64,000 nt of DNA from Thiolapillus brandeum. GTDB lineage: Bacteria; Pseudomonadota; Gammaproteobacteria; Chromatiales; Chromatiaceae. The stretch lies in assembly GCF_000828615.1 (NCBI RefSeq), contig NZ_AP012273.1, positions 310,001-374,000 on the forward strand, given 5' to 3'. Shown piece by piece: positions 46,264 to 54,777 of the stretch (positions within the stretch are counted from its first letter, which is position 1; the number at the start of each line of letters is the position of its first letter). The notes beneath the pieces are model-generated. The model made no database searches, was not told the origin of the DNA, and saw only the letters and a list, made by a program, of their open reading frames with translations. The translations under genes and the position numbers were made by a program.

Positions 46264-46833
46264 ATGAAAACGATTTCGTTCATTATTCTGGCACTGGCTT
46301 TCTCTCTGGCACAGGGGGAAATCTACAAGTGGGTGGATGGTGAAGGTAATATCCACTACGGTGATCAGCCTGAATCCACGAAGGCGAAGCCCATGAAAAA
46401 GCTACCGGGGCTATCGACTTATGCTCCTCCTGTGGTGCCTGAAAGAGATGAGGCGTTGGATGATGGAGAAGAGGGCCTGGTTCCCGGCCAGGCGCCTGCG
46501 ACGGATAAAGCCGCCTCACAGGGATATCGTAGTATCAGTATCATAAGCCCGGAAGACCAGGGCACTGTGCGCAGTAGCCCGGGTAATGTTTCTGTTTTTG
46601 TCGCTTTGGCTCCTGTGTTGCGCAAGGGCGATTATTTGAAGGTGATATTGGACGGCACTCCTTCCAAGGAGAAGTACCAGAGTATGGTCATCAATCTGCA
46701 GAATGTAAACCGGGGTGAGCATAAGCTTGCCGTTGCGGTCTATAACAAACAGGGTATGGAACTCTTGCGCTCTGATACCCGGACATTTTTTTTACATAGA
46801 ACTATCGCCAAGCCCAGACGTTCTCCCCGCTGA
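46264..46833 (+). CDS. DUF4124 domain-containing periplasmic protein
   Basis: A 189-residue protein. ATG 46264 gives a signal peptide (MKTISFIILALAFSLAQG); the longer frame from 46222 does not. The N-terminal DUF4124 motif EIYKWVDGEGNIHYGDQP (about residues 19-36) directly follows the signal sequence. A proline- and acid-rich linker leads to a C-terminal domain (about 95-180: ISIISPEDQGTVRSSPGNVS) resembling a small immunoglobulin-like beta domain. DUF4124 genes are often found beside glnA-ntrBC in gammaproteobacteria, as here. Function unknown. Confidence 0.8.
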   Translation: MKTISFIILALAFSLAQGEIYKWVDGEGNIHYGDQPESTKAKPMKKLPGLSTYAPPVVPERDEALDDGEEGLVPGQAPATDKAASQGYRSISIISPEDQGTVRSSPGNVSVFVALAPVLRKGDYLKVILDGTPSKEKYQSMVINLQNVNRGEHKLAVAVYNKQGMELLRSDTRTFFLHRTIAKPRRSPR

Positions 46834-46874
46834 CTTTTTCTTTCCCGGACTCCGGTTCGACACATGTATTTCCC

Positions 46875-47963
46875 ATGACTGAGAACACCAGGGTTTCTAC
46901 CGACGCGCTGGCTGCGGCGATTCCGGCTCATCAGGTAACCTCCCTGATTCTGTTTGATCGTGACCTGAAGATCCTTTATATGAATCCTGCTGCGGAGATG
47001 CTGTTGTCTGTGAGCGCACGCATGGCCCGGGGGTTGTCCCTGTCCCAGGTCATACGCTGTTCCCGGGATGTCTTTGATCAGCATCTTGGTATGGTGGTCG
47101 AAAGTAATCAACCCATCACGGAGCGGGGCATATCCCTCTCGCTGCCGGATGGGCACTCCATTACCGTGGATTGTACCCTGGCGCCAGTGGAGTTCGAGGA
47201 TCCGGAAACCTGCGTACTCGCGGAAATCCGCCGGGTGGATCGTCAATTACGCGTGACGCGAGAGGAGCAGCTGATTACGCAGAATCTGGCGACCCGTGAT
47301 CTTGTCCGGGGAATGGCCCATGAAATAAAGAACCCTCTGGGCGGAATGCGTGGCGCCGCTCAACTTCTGGCCATGGAACTGGGGGAGGACTCAGAACTTG
47401 GTGACTATACCCGTATAATTGTGGAAGAAGTGGATCGCCTGAAGTCTTTGGTGGATCAGATGTTGGGATCACGCCAGCTTCCTGTGATGGGTGCTGTAAA
47501 TATTCATCATATTCTGGAACGAGTGTATACGATCGTCTCTTCAGATCCGGAGCATTCCATCGCATTCGAACGGGATTATGATCCCAGCATACCGGATCTG
47601 CAGGCCGATGAAGGGCAACTGGTTCAGGCGATCCTGAACATCGTGCAGAATGCGGTGCAGGCGACAGGCAGTAAAGGTACAGTGCTACTCCAGACCCGGG
47701 TGCTGCGCCAGTTTACCCTGGCCGGCGTGCGTCATCGTCTGGTGCTGCAAATCAATATCGTCGATGACGGCCCTGGTATACCCCAGGAACTTCAGGAAAG
47801 AGTTTTTTATCCCATGGTCAGTGGCAAGTCGGAAGGTACGGGTTTGGGATTGTCTCTGGCGCAGTCCATGATCAACAGACACGGCGGTCTGATCGAATTC
47901 ACCAGTACACCGGGTAAGACGGTGTTCACGATCTATCTGCCCCTGGAGCAGTGCAATGAGTGA
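46875..47963 (+). CDS. ntrB: Nitrogen regulation sensor histidine kinase NtrB
   Basis: A 362-residue cytoplasmic sensor kinase/phosphatase for NtrC, normally controlled by PII. It has an N-terminal PAS domain (about residues 12-125), the H-box RGMAHEIKNPLGGMRGAAQ with phospho-acceptor His149, an N-box (ILNIVQNAVQATG) and the G-boxes DDGPGIP and GTGLGLSLAQSM. There is no membrane segment, as expected. It overlaps ntrC by eight bases. glnA, often upstream, is not in the window; a DUF4124 gene takes that place. Confidence 0.95.
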   Translation: MTENTRVSTDALAAAIPAHQVTSLILFDRDLKILYMNPAAEMLLSVSARMARGLSLSQVIRCSRDVFDQHLGMVVESNQPITERGISLSLPDGHSITVDCTLAPVEFEDPETCVLAEIRRVDRQLRVTREEQLITQNLATRDLVRGMAHEIKNPLGGMRGAAQLLAMELGEDSELGDYTRIIVEEVDRLKSLVDQMLGSRQLPVMGAVNIHHILERVYTIVSSDPEHSIAFERDYDPSIPDLQADEGQLVQAILNIVQNAVQATGSKGTVLLQTRVLRQFTLAGVRHRLVLQINIVDDGPGIPQELQERVFYPMVSGKSEGTGLGLSLAQSMINRHGGLIEFTSTPGKTVFTIYLPLEQCNE

Positions 47964-49353
47964 TACTGGCGTGATCTGGATAGTGGATGATGATCGTTCG
48001 ATTCGTTGGGTGCTGGAGAAAGCATTGTCCGGGGCGGGCTATGAAACCCGGGGGTTCGAGCAGGCTGATGACCTGCTCGAGGCTTTGCAGTCCTGGGAGC
48101 CGGCTGCCATCCTGTCTGATATCCGTATGCCCGGTATGGACGGGCTCACCTTGTTGGGCAAGGTGCATGAACTTCGTCCGCAGGTGCCGGTCATTATTAT
48201 GACCGCACACTCGGATCTTGATAGTGCGGTGAATGCTTATGGAGTAGGCGCGTTCGAGTACCTGCCCAAGCCTTTTGATATTGACGAGGTGTTGGACCAG
48301 GTGCAACGTGCTGTTGCCAGTCGGGATGGTGAATCAGCAGCGCAGAGAGAAGTCCGTGGCGCAGACGGTGGAATAATCGGTGAAGCGCCTTCCATGCAAG
48401 GAGTTTTTCGAGCTATCGGACGTTTGGCGCGATCCAATATCTCAGTGCTCATCAATGGTGAATCCGGTACCGGCAAGGAGTTGGTGGCACAGGCCCTGCA
48501 TCAGCACAGCCCTCGTGCGCAACAGACCTTTATTGCCCTGAACATGGCGGCCATTCCCAGAGAACTTATGGAATCAGAATTGTTCGGGCACGAAAAAGGG
48601 GCATTCACTGGAGCCCAATCACGGCGTATGGGGCGTTTTGAACAGGCGCAAGGTGGTACCCTGTTTCTGGATGAGATCGGCGATATGCCGCCTGAAGCCC
48701 AGACGCGCCTTTTGCGCGTACTTGCGGACGGCGAGTTCTACCGGGTGGGAGGGGTAAGTCCCATCAGGGCAGATGTTCGTATCGTGGCGGCGACACACCA
48801 GGATCTTGAATTGCTGGTGGAGCAGGGGCGCTTCAGGGAGGATCTGTTCCATCGCTTGAATGTGATTCGTATTCAGATTCCACCACTAAGGGAAAGACGG
48901 GAAGATATCCCCCTGCTGATGGACCACTTTCTTTCCAGGGCTGCAGAAGAGCTGGGTGTGCCGGCCAAGATCCTGAGAGCCGATGCCCTGGAAAGGCTGG
49001 AGGCGTTTTCCTGGCCAGGAAATGTGCGGCAACTGGAGAATACCGCCCGCTGGCTTACAGTTATGGCCTCGGGGCAGGAGATACATCCGCAGGATCTGCC
49101 ACCGGAAATTCTCGAATCCGCAGAAGCCGGGCCGGCTGAATCCCGGGATGCTGAGGACTGGGAATCCGTGCTGGGCTTTTGGGTAGAGCGGCGTCATGCA
49201 GCGGGTGGAGAAGGCTTGATGGCAGAAGTTGAGGCGGCAATGATACGGGCAGCACTGAAAGCGACCGCCGGGCGACGTCAGGATGCCGCCCGTTTGTTGG
49301 GCTGGGGGCGAAATACCCTTACTCGCAAGCTTAAAGAGCTTGAGGGCTCTTAG
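47956..49353 (+). CDS. ntrC: Nitrogen regulation response regulator NtrC
   Basis: A 465-residue sigma-54-dependent activator. Receiver domain 1-120 with phospho-acceptor Asp55, Thr83 and Lys105; AAA+ domain with Walker A GESGTGKE (Lys174), sigma-54 contact loop GAFTGA at 215-220, Walker B GGTLFLDEIGDMP and the R-finger region; a Fis-type helix-turn-helix at the C-terminus (AARLLGWGRNTLTRKLKEL). It activates glutamine synthetase and other nitrogen genes at sigma-54 promoters. Start is inside the end of ntrB. Confidence 0.96.
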   Translation: MSDTGVIWIVDDDRSIRWVLEKALSGAGYETRGFEQADDLLEALQSWEPAAILSDIRMPGMDGLTLLGKVHELRPQVPVIIMTAHSDLDSAVNAYGVGAFEYLPKPFDIDEVLDQVQRAVASRDGESAAQREVRGADGGIIGEAPSMQGVFRAIGRLARSNISVLINGESGTGKELVAQALHQHSPRAQQTFIALNMAAIPRELMESELFGHEKGAFTGAQSRRMGRFEQAQGGTLFLDEIGDMPPEAQTRLLRVLADGEFYRVGGVSPIRADVRIVAATHQDLELLVEQGRFREDLFHRLNVIRIQIPPLRERREDIPLLMDHFLSRAAEELGVPAKILRADALERLEAFSWPGNVRQLENTARWLTVMASGQEIHPQDLPPEILESAEAGPAESRDAEDWESVLGFWVERRHAAGGEGLMAEVEAAMIRAALKATAGRRQDAARLLGWGRNTLTRKLKELEGS

Positions 49354-49357
49354 CGGG

Positions 49358-49432
49358 TTACCATTTCCATGGCTTGAGCAGGGCAATGACCGCTGCCAGC
49401 AGGATTAGAATGAGAAAGAGCTCGATAAACAT
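49358..49432 (-). CDS. Possible 24-residue membrane miniprotein
   Basis: A reverse-strand frame of 24 codons reads MFIELFLILILLAAVIALLK and ends in Pro-Trp-Lys-Trp. It is one continuous hydrophobic helix with a basic/aromatic end. It lies wholly between ntrC and the next forward gene, but has no clear Shine-Dalgarno sequence. Length and composition resemble small single-helix membrane proteins. It could be chance. Confidence 0.3.
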   Translation of the reverse strand: MFIELFLILILLAAVIALLKPWKW

Positions 49433-49451
49433 GATGATGAGGTTTTAGATT

Positions 49452-49850
49452 GTGGATCTGACCAGTATTGAATTGCCCGGCTCCATGATAGCCGATATTA
49501 AGGTTCTGGACGAAGAAGTCCGGGTGCGCTTTGAGCCAGCCTACCTGGTCAAGACCATGACCGGATCTGATGAGCGTACCCGCTGGCGGCAGAATATCGA
49601 ACTGATTTTTGACAGTGGTGAGTTGCTGGAGGGAGGTACCATTGATCTTCCTGCCGGTTGCACCGGTGGAGATGTGGGTGAGAATATCTACACTTACAGG
49701 GATATGGTTCCCATTCCTCTGGAAAGCCGCGGCCAGGCCCACTGCGACCTTGGGGTGGAAGGAAGTTCTCTGCGAATCCGAATTCAGGCCGAGGGTGTGC
49801 ATTTGGCGAGGGAGGGCATGCCAAAATATATAGAACATCTGAGAGATTGA
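49452..49850 (+). CDS. Hypothetical protein
   Basis: A 132-residue protein starting at GTG 49452 with GAGG 9 bases upstream. I do not recognise the family. No signal peptide or membrane helix; about balanced charge with many acidic residues, predicted mixed alpha/beta (IELIFDSGELLEGGTIDLP, SSLRIRIQAEGVHLAR). Codon use looks like that of the neighbours, and it is the only plausible gene in this interval. It follows ntrC but the 98-base gap and opposing miniprotein argue against a tight operon. Confidence 0.65.
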   Translation: MDLTSIELPGSMIADIKVLDEEVRVRFEPAYLVKTMTGSDERTRWRQNIELIFDSGELLEGGTIDLPAGCTGGDVGENIYTYRDMVPIPLESRGQAHCDLGVEGSSLRIRIQAEGVHLAREGMPKYIEHLRD

Positions 49851-50167
49851 TGGTTCTTTGGTTCCGTATAGATCCAACCCGCGAAAAGGCCCATTCGTGC
49901 GGCAAGTGAAGGATGATGTTCTGCCGTTTTTCTCCTGATCCGGGAGTCCGTCGAATTTGACCATTTGTAGTTTCTGCGCAAATGACATTTTCACCTTCCT
50001 GAGTGGCCAAGATAAAATCACTGAGGGCGAACTGAATCAATTCATCGCAAGCACCGATAGAGTCATAGAAGTCTCACGGACGTAGCAAGTATAAAATGAT
50101 AAATACCGCAGGCGGCATCAGGATGGCTGTGGCGGGCGTGTGTACACCTGCTTCCTGAGGAGGAACT
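49851..50167 (+). other. Intergenic region upstream of the di-iron protein gene
   Basis: A 317-base stretch with no supported gene. Reverse-strand frames reach into the forward hypothetical gene and look random. A TATAAAAT at 50090-50097 could serve as -10 for the downstream gene; no matching -35 is clear. GAGGAGG directly precedes that gene's ATG. Confidence 0.4.
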
Positions 50168-50920
50168 ATGGAATTGTATAATGATGGCCGCCATATCTGC
50201 GTTGCTTTCCGAAATCTGGTCAAGGGCGAGGCCGTGCAGGCCAACCAGTTTTTTATCGTCGACAATGAACATGCCGCTCTTATAGACCCTGGTGGTGAGT
50301 TGACTTATACCGCGCTTTTCATGGCGATGAGCGAGTACATCAACGTGAAAAATCTGGACTATGTCGTGGCCTCGCACCAGGATCCGGATATAGTGGCTTC
50401 TCTCAACAAGTGGATGGTGGGAACCGATGCCAAGGTGGTTGTGCCGGCATTGTGGGAGCGCTTTATTCCCCATTTCACTCGTCCGGGCAAGACCGAAGGG
50501 CGTCTCCTGGCCATTCCGGATGAAGGCGTTAATCTTCAGTTGGGAGGCATTACCCTGAAGGCGTTACCCGCGCATTTCATGCATGCAGAAGGCAACTTCC
50601 AGTTTTATGATCCCGTGAGCAAAATCCTCTTTTCAGGTGATTTGGGTGCCAACCTGTGCCCGGTGGAAGATCTGGACAAGCCCGTCACGCAGCTCAAGGA
50701 GGTGTTGCCTTACATGGAGGGTTTCCACAAACGTTATATCAATGGCAACAAGGTGTGCCGTTTCTGGGCCAATATGGTGCGGGGACTGGATATTGATATG
50801 ATTGTGCCCCAACATGGCAGGGCGCTTACTGGCGTCGCGATCGAACAGTTTATTCGCTGGATCGAGCAGCTGGAATGTGGTGTGGACCTGATGACCCAGG
50901 ACAATTATAGGATTCCATGA
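50168..50920 (+). CDS. MBL-fold oxygen-binding di-iron (ODP-type) protein
   Basis: A 250-residue protein of the metallo-beta-lactamase fold, closest in pattern to the di-iron domain of flavodiiron proteins but without the flavodoxin domain. Candidate metal ligands are His70, Asp72 and Asp74 in ASHQDPDIV (replacing the usual HxHxDH), His136/His139 in PAHFMHAEGNF, Asp158 in FSGDLGAN and a His in IVPQHGRAL. Stand-alone ODP proteins bind oxygen at a di-iron centre and act in redox or chemotaxis sensing. GAGGAGG lies before ATG 50168. It converges with the CNBD-HDOD gene, whose end is 18 bases away. Confidence 0.85.
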   Translation: MELYNDGRHICVAFRNLVKGEAVQANQFFIVDNEHAALIDPGGELTYTALFMAMSEYINVKNLDYVVASHQDPDIVASLNKWMVGTDAKVVVPALWERFIPHFTRPGKTEGRLLAIPDEGVNLQLGGITLKALPAHFMHAEGNFQFYDPVSKILFSGDLGANLCPVEDLDKPVTQLKEVLPYMEGFHKRYINGNKVCRFWANMVRGLDIDMIVPQHGRALTGVAIEQFIRWIEQLECGVDLMTQDNYRIP

Positions 50921-50938
50921 TCCTGGCCATGGGAACCA

Positions 50939-52210
50939 TCAATCGTTGATGCCCAGGGTGCGTTTGGTATCTTCCAGCATCTGGTTGGCATACACCCTCA
51001 ACTCTGTCGCCAGAATGCTGTCTGGTGTATCCAGGCGGAGTTTCTTCAATGCAGGAATTTGAGGCAAAGGGGGTGGAGGATTGTTGTTGTCCTTGCGCGA
51101 TATCTGAACGCAGGCTTTTGCAGCAATGACGATGTCCGTCAGATTTGGCTGGTTTCTGCCATGGTCGTACATCCATTCTGTGGAATCACAGATGCTCTGG
51201 GATAATGTGTGGAATATATTCCAGTGGGACAGCAACATGCGTCCGATCTCCTTGCTGAACATTAGTATGCAGTCCTGCAGTTCCCGGGAAGTGATTTCCC
51301 GGTAGAAATTGTAGGCATAGCTGAGAATGGTGAGTTCGCCGATGTTGTGCAGCAGTCCTGCCAGCCGCGCTTCTTCGGCATTTTCCATGTCCAGTTTTTT
51401 CGCCAGGTGTTCTGCAACAGTGGCGACCATGATGCTGCGCTCCCAGGTTCCACGAAATGCTTCCTGTAGCAGGAGTGTGCGGGGGTCGCGGGATTCCCGG
51501 AACAGGTTCATGAAAGTCAGCTTGTGGGTTCTCTGCGAACCCATTTGAAAGATCGCAGATTCTATGCTGGCAACGGCGCCGCCTGAGCGCTGGAACTGGG
51601 AGGCTTTGAGTAGTTTCAGTGATAGCGCGGGATCCAGCATGGCAGCTTCGGCCATCTCCCCGTTGACCTGTTCTTCCTCCAGTATTCTCCGGCTGACGCT
51701 CAGTGCCACCGGGTGCCAGGATAGCAACAGCAGGGAATGCCGATGCAGATCCTCGTAGATATGGGCAACCATCTGGGCAGAAAAGTCCGCGTTTTCCTCG
51801 CTGGTTTCCTCCACCAGGTAATGGGAGGAGATCATCTCCGAGGCTTCGTCTATGTCAATCAGTTCATCCAGCAGATCATTGCTGATCTTGATGTACTGAA
51901 CAGGTGTCAGGGCGGTTACCCGGTACCGGCTGGGACGTAAGCGTGAAAGGGGGGAACGGGACGATGGATCCGTGTGCTTGATTACCCTCTGGCGTCCATC
52001 TGCAGCTTCCAGAAGCACATTTCCCCTGAGCAGGAAAATGCTGCTGTTTTCCGTGTCGCCAAGCTCCATGAGCACATCTTTCTTGCGTGCCTGTAACCAG
52101 TTGGCATGTTCCACGATATCTTCAAGCTGGTGTCTGTCCAGATCCGCAAGGGGGGAGAACCGATGCAGAGTCTCGACCGTTTTGATGTCCTTGTCTTCGC
52201 GCTTTGACAT
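50939..52210 (-). CDS. Cyclic-nucleotide-binding and HDOD domain protein
   Basis: A 423-residue cytoplasmic signalling protein. The N-terminal part (about residues 10-125: FSPLADLDRHQLEDIVEHAN, IFLLRGNVLLEAADG) is a cNMP-binding beta-roll; the central-to-C-terminal part (about 140-345) is an HDOD domain (LDPALSLKLLKASQF, ARLAGLLHNIGELTILSYAY). Residual HD-type histidine and Asn in LLHNIGE show the relation to HD phosphohydrolases, but HDOD domains usually lack activity. A Pro-rich segment (NNPPPPLPQIPAL) precedes the C-terminus. Probably senses a ligand and passes the signal by protein contacts; targets unknown. Confidence 0.88.
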   Translation of the reverse strand: MSKREDKDIKTVETLHRFSPLADLDRHQLEDIVEHANWLQARKKDVLMELGDTENSSIFLLRGNVLLEAADGRQRVIKHTDPSSRSPLSRLRPSRYRVTALTPVQYIKISNDLLDELIDIDEASEMISSHYLVEETSEENADFSAQMVAHIYEDLHRHSLLLLSWHPVALSVSRRILEEEQVNGEMAEAAMLDPALSLKLLKASQFQRSGGAVASIESAIFQMGSQRTHKLTFMNLFRESRDPRTLLLQEAFRGTWERSIMVATVAEHLAKKLDMENAEEARLAGLLHNIGELTILSYAYNFYREITSRELQDCILMFSKEIGRMLLSHWNIFHTLSQSICDSTEWMYDHGRNQPNLTDIVIAAKACVQISRKDNNNPPPPLPQIPALKKLRLDTPDSILATELRVYANQMLEDTKRTLGIND

Positions 52211-52283
52211 ATGCTTTTTGGAAAGATCCTTTGGTTCTCAGAGCGTCATGGGTGAGAAGGTGTATGGCTGTCGAATAATCCTT

Positions 52284-53243
52284 TCAACAACCGCATTTTG
52301 CAGGTGTTGATGTATTCAGTCGCAAGCTTCCCGTGATCTGCGCTACATTGGCCAGTTCATGCCGATCCATATATTCGAGCAGGCCCAGATTTATTCTAGA
52401 GCAAATCAGGGGATCATAGAACAAGGCAGTACCGACTCCCACGGCACTGGCGCCTGCGATGAGAAACTCGATGGCATCCTCCGCGCTGTTTACTCCCCCC
52501 TGGCCGATGATGGGAATACCGTGTTTCCGGGTCTCCTGATACACCTGGTGTACCTTGAGCAGAGCCACAGGCTTGATGGCAGGGCCGGACAGCCCCCCCT
52601 GATTGTTGCCGATAACGGGTGAGCGGCTTTCGATGTCTATGGCCATACCCATCAGGGTGTTGATTACGGCAAAGGCATCGGTGCCGGCTTCGATGCAGCA
52701 TCTGGCATTGTAGGCAATATCGGTCTGGTTGGGGGAGAGTTTGGTAATCAGGGGTTTGTCCGTTACCTTGCGGCAGGTTTCCACCACGCGTGCGGACATT
52801 TCAGGGTCATTGCCAAAAGCCACGCCGCCTTCCTTCACATTGGGGCAGGAAATGTTGATCTCAATGGCATCGATGGGGGAATCATCGAACTTGCGCGTGA
52901 CTTCCTCGTATTCCTCCAGGGTGGAGCCCGAGACGTTGGCAATGAAACGGGTTTCGTCGAAGTCCAGTTGGGGCAGGATGTCGCTGATCACCCTGTCCAC
53001 CCCCGGATTTTGCAGGCCGATGGCATTGAGCATGCCACCGTGGGTTTCGTAGACCCGGTGTGGCGTATTGCCCGGACGCAGGCTTCCGGTTGTGCCCTTG
53101 AGACAGATGGCCCCGGCATCCCGATTGGAGAAACCTTCGATACGCGTGTACTCTTCACCAAAGCCGACACAGCCAGACAGCAGTACCAGCGGGGTTTGAA
53201 ATATCATGCCGCAGAAATCCACGGCCAGTCGGGGGTCACTCAT
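52284..53243 (-). CDS. pyrD: Dihydroorotate dehydrogenase, class 1B catalytic subunit
   Basis: A 319-residue FMN enzyme oxidising dihydroorotate to orotate in pyrimidine synthesis. The active-site base is Cys133 in EINISCPNVKEGGVAFG, the hallmark of class 1; the VKEGG continuation is typical of class 1B. Lys49 (CLKGTT) and the FMN phosphate loops (PIIGQGGVNSAEDAIEFL, GASAVGVGTAL) are present. It lacks the N-terminal membrane extension of the quinone-linked class 2 enzyme usual in gammaproteobacteria. Class 1B normally needs a PyrK electron-transfer subunit, which is not nearby. ATG 53243 is used; GTG 53252 is also in frame. Could also be a related homologue with another substrate. Confidence 0.8.
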   Translation of the reverse strand: MSDPRLAVDFCGMIFQTPLVLLSGCVGFGEEYTRIEGFSNRDAGAICLKGTTGSLRPGNTPHRVYETHGGMLNAIGLQNPGVDRVISDILPQLDFDETRFIANVSGSTLEEYEEVTRKFDDSPIDAIEINISCPNVKEGGVAFGNDPEMSARVVETCRKVTDKPLITKLSPNQTDIAYNARCCIEAGTDAFAVINTLMGMAIDIESRSPVIGNNQGGLSGPAIKPVALLKVHQVYQETRKHGIPIIGQGGVNSAEDAIEFLIAGASAVGVGTALFYDPLICSRINLGLLEYMDRHELANVAQITGSLRLNTSTPAKCGC

Positions 53244-53265
53244 CCAGGTCACCAGGACAAACAGC

Positions 53266-53736
53266 TTGTTTAATCTTGTATTGTATCAGCCGGAGATACC
53301 GCCAAACACGGGAAATATCATTCGTCTGTGCGCCAATACCGGTTGCCGCCTGCACCTGGTGCAACCCCTGGGATTCGATCTGGATCATGCCCGCCTGAAA
53401 CGCGCAGGCCTGGACTATCACGAATATGCCAGGGTGCGGGTGCATCCGTCCTGGGAGGCGCTTCAGGAAGCCCTGGGCAGGCCTCGCATGGCGGCCTTCA
53501 GCACCAGCGGTACGGCTTCCCACGCGGATTTCGATTATGTCCCCGGAGATGCGCTGGTATTTGGCCCGGAAACCAGGGGCTTGCCGCAGGAGATATTGCG
53601 TGAGTTGCCTGCTTCTCACTGCCTGCGGGTGCCGATGCTGCCCGGGCAGCGTAGTCTCAACCTGTCAAATGCAGCGGCTGTGGTGGTTTACGAGGCTTGG
53701 CGGCAGCAGGGTTTTGCCGGCGCTGGAAAGGCGTGA
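53266..53736 (+). CDS. trmL: tRNA (cytidine/uridine-2'-O-)-methyltransferase TrmL
   Basis: A 156-residue SPOUT methyltransferase that modifies the wobble base of tRNA-Leu. The start is TTG 53266, giving MFNLVLYQPEIPPNTGNI, which matches the family exactly; AGGA lies 8 bases upstream. The in-frame ATG at 53206 would add 20 unrelated residues inside pyrD. The SAM-binding knot motifs FGPETRGLP and RVPMLPGQRSLNLSNAAAV are intact. Divergent from pyrD with only 22 bases between start codons. Confidence 0.93.
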   Translation: MFNLVLYQPEIPPNTGNIIRLCANTGCRLHLVQPLGFDLDHARLKRAGLDYHEYARVRVHPSWEALQEALGRPRMAAFSTSGTASHADFDYVPGDALVFGPETRGLPQEILRELPASHCLRVPMLPGQRSLNLSNAAAVVVYEAWRQQGFAGAGKA

Positions 53737-53757
53737 AGCTGCCTGGCGGGATGCCCT

Positions 53758-54765
53758 TCAGCCGACTTCGGGCTTCTGCTCCCTGCTGAGCAGGGCCTTG
53801 ACGGCGGAAGCAGGATCGACACCCTCGTAAATGATGCGATATACCTGTTCGGTGATGGGCATGTCAACGTTCAGGGTTTCTGCCTTGCGGCGAAAATCCC
53901 GGGCAGCCGCCAGGCCTTCCACTTCCTGTCCGATGCGCTCACGAGCTTCCTCGATGCTCAGCCCTTCGGCCAGGGCCAGACCCATGCGTCGGTTGCGTGA
54001 CAGGTTGTCCGTACAGGTGAGAACCAGATCACCCAGTCCGGCCAATCCCATGAAGGTATCATGCTGGCCCCCCAGGGCCAGACCCAGGCGAGTGATTTCC
54101 GCCAATCCCCGGGTGATCAGGGCGGCACGGGCATTGGCACCAAAGTTCAGACCATCAGACATGCCGGCTGCGATGGCCATGACATTCTTGGCAGCACCGC
54201 CAATCTGGACGCCCACAAGATCGTCTGAGGTGTAGGCGCGAAAAGTGTCGTTGCGAAGGTAACCGGCCATGCGTGTGGCATGTTGCAGATTGCTCGACGC
54301 CACGGTAATGGCTGTGGGCATGCCCTTTGCCACTTCCAGGGCGAAGGTGGGGCCGGACACCACGGCCAGATCCGTATCGGGAAACCGGGCTCTCGCCACT
54401 TCGTGAAGCAGGCGCAGGCTCTCGGGTTCCAGCCCCTTGGTCGCCCAACTCAGGGATGCCGGATTGGGGGCAATGGTGCTGATCTGCTGCATGACGCTGC
54501 CAAAGGCATGGCTGGGCACGACCACCAGGATTTCTTCGGCATCGGTGATGCACCAGGCCAGATCGGAACTGGATGTCAGTCCCTCAGGAAAGGGGATGCC
54601 GGGCAGGAAATGGCGGTTTTCCCTATCCCTTTGCAGTGCTGCTGCAGGCTCGGGTTCGTGTCCCCAGAGCCTGATTTCGTGACCATTGCGGGCCAGCAGA
54701 ATGGCCAGGGCCGTGCCCCAGGAGCCTGCGCCCAGTACTGCGATTCCTGCTCCTTCCCCTGACAT
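53758..54765 (-). CDS. gpsA: Glycerol-3-phosphate dehydrogenase [NAD(P)+]
   Basis: A 335-residue enzyme reducing dihydroxyacetone phosphate to sn-glycerol 3-phosphate for phospholipid synthesis. The NAD(P) motif AVLGAGSWGTALA starts near residue 9; SGPTFALEVAKGMPTA, the catalytic lysine in GGAAKNVMAIAAGMSDGL and GLGDLVLTCT are present. It follows secB by 12 bases on the same strand, as in E. coli, and converges with trmL. Confidence 0.97.
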   Translation of the reverse strand: MSGEGAGIAVLGAGSWGTALAILLARNGHEIRLWGHEPEPAAALQRDRENRHFLPGIPFPEGLTSSSDLAWCITDAEEILVVVPSHAFGSVMQQISTIAPNPASLSWATKGLEPESLRLLHEVARARFPDTDLAVVSGPTFALEVAKGMPTAITVASSNLQHATRMAGYLRNDTFRAYTSDDLVGVQIGGAAKNVMAIAAGMSDGLNFGANARAALITRGLAEITRLGLALGGQHDTFMGLAGLGDLVLTCTDNLSRNRRMGLALAEGLSIEEARERIGQEVEGLAAARDFRRKAETLNVDMPITEQVYRIIYEGVDPASAVKALLSREQKPEVG

Positions 54766-54777
54766 GGCTGTTCAGCC

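Noticed and set aside
49549-50040. Reverse-strand frames reaching into the gap before the di-iron protein gene
   Set aside because: They overlap a better-supported forward gene, have unconvincing composition and lack ribosome-binding sites.
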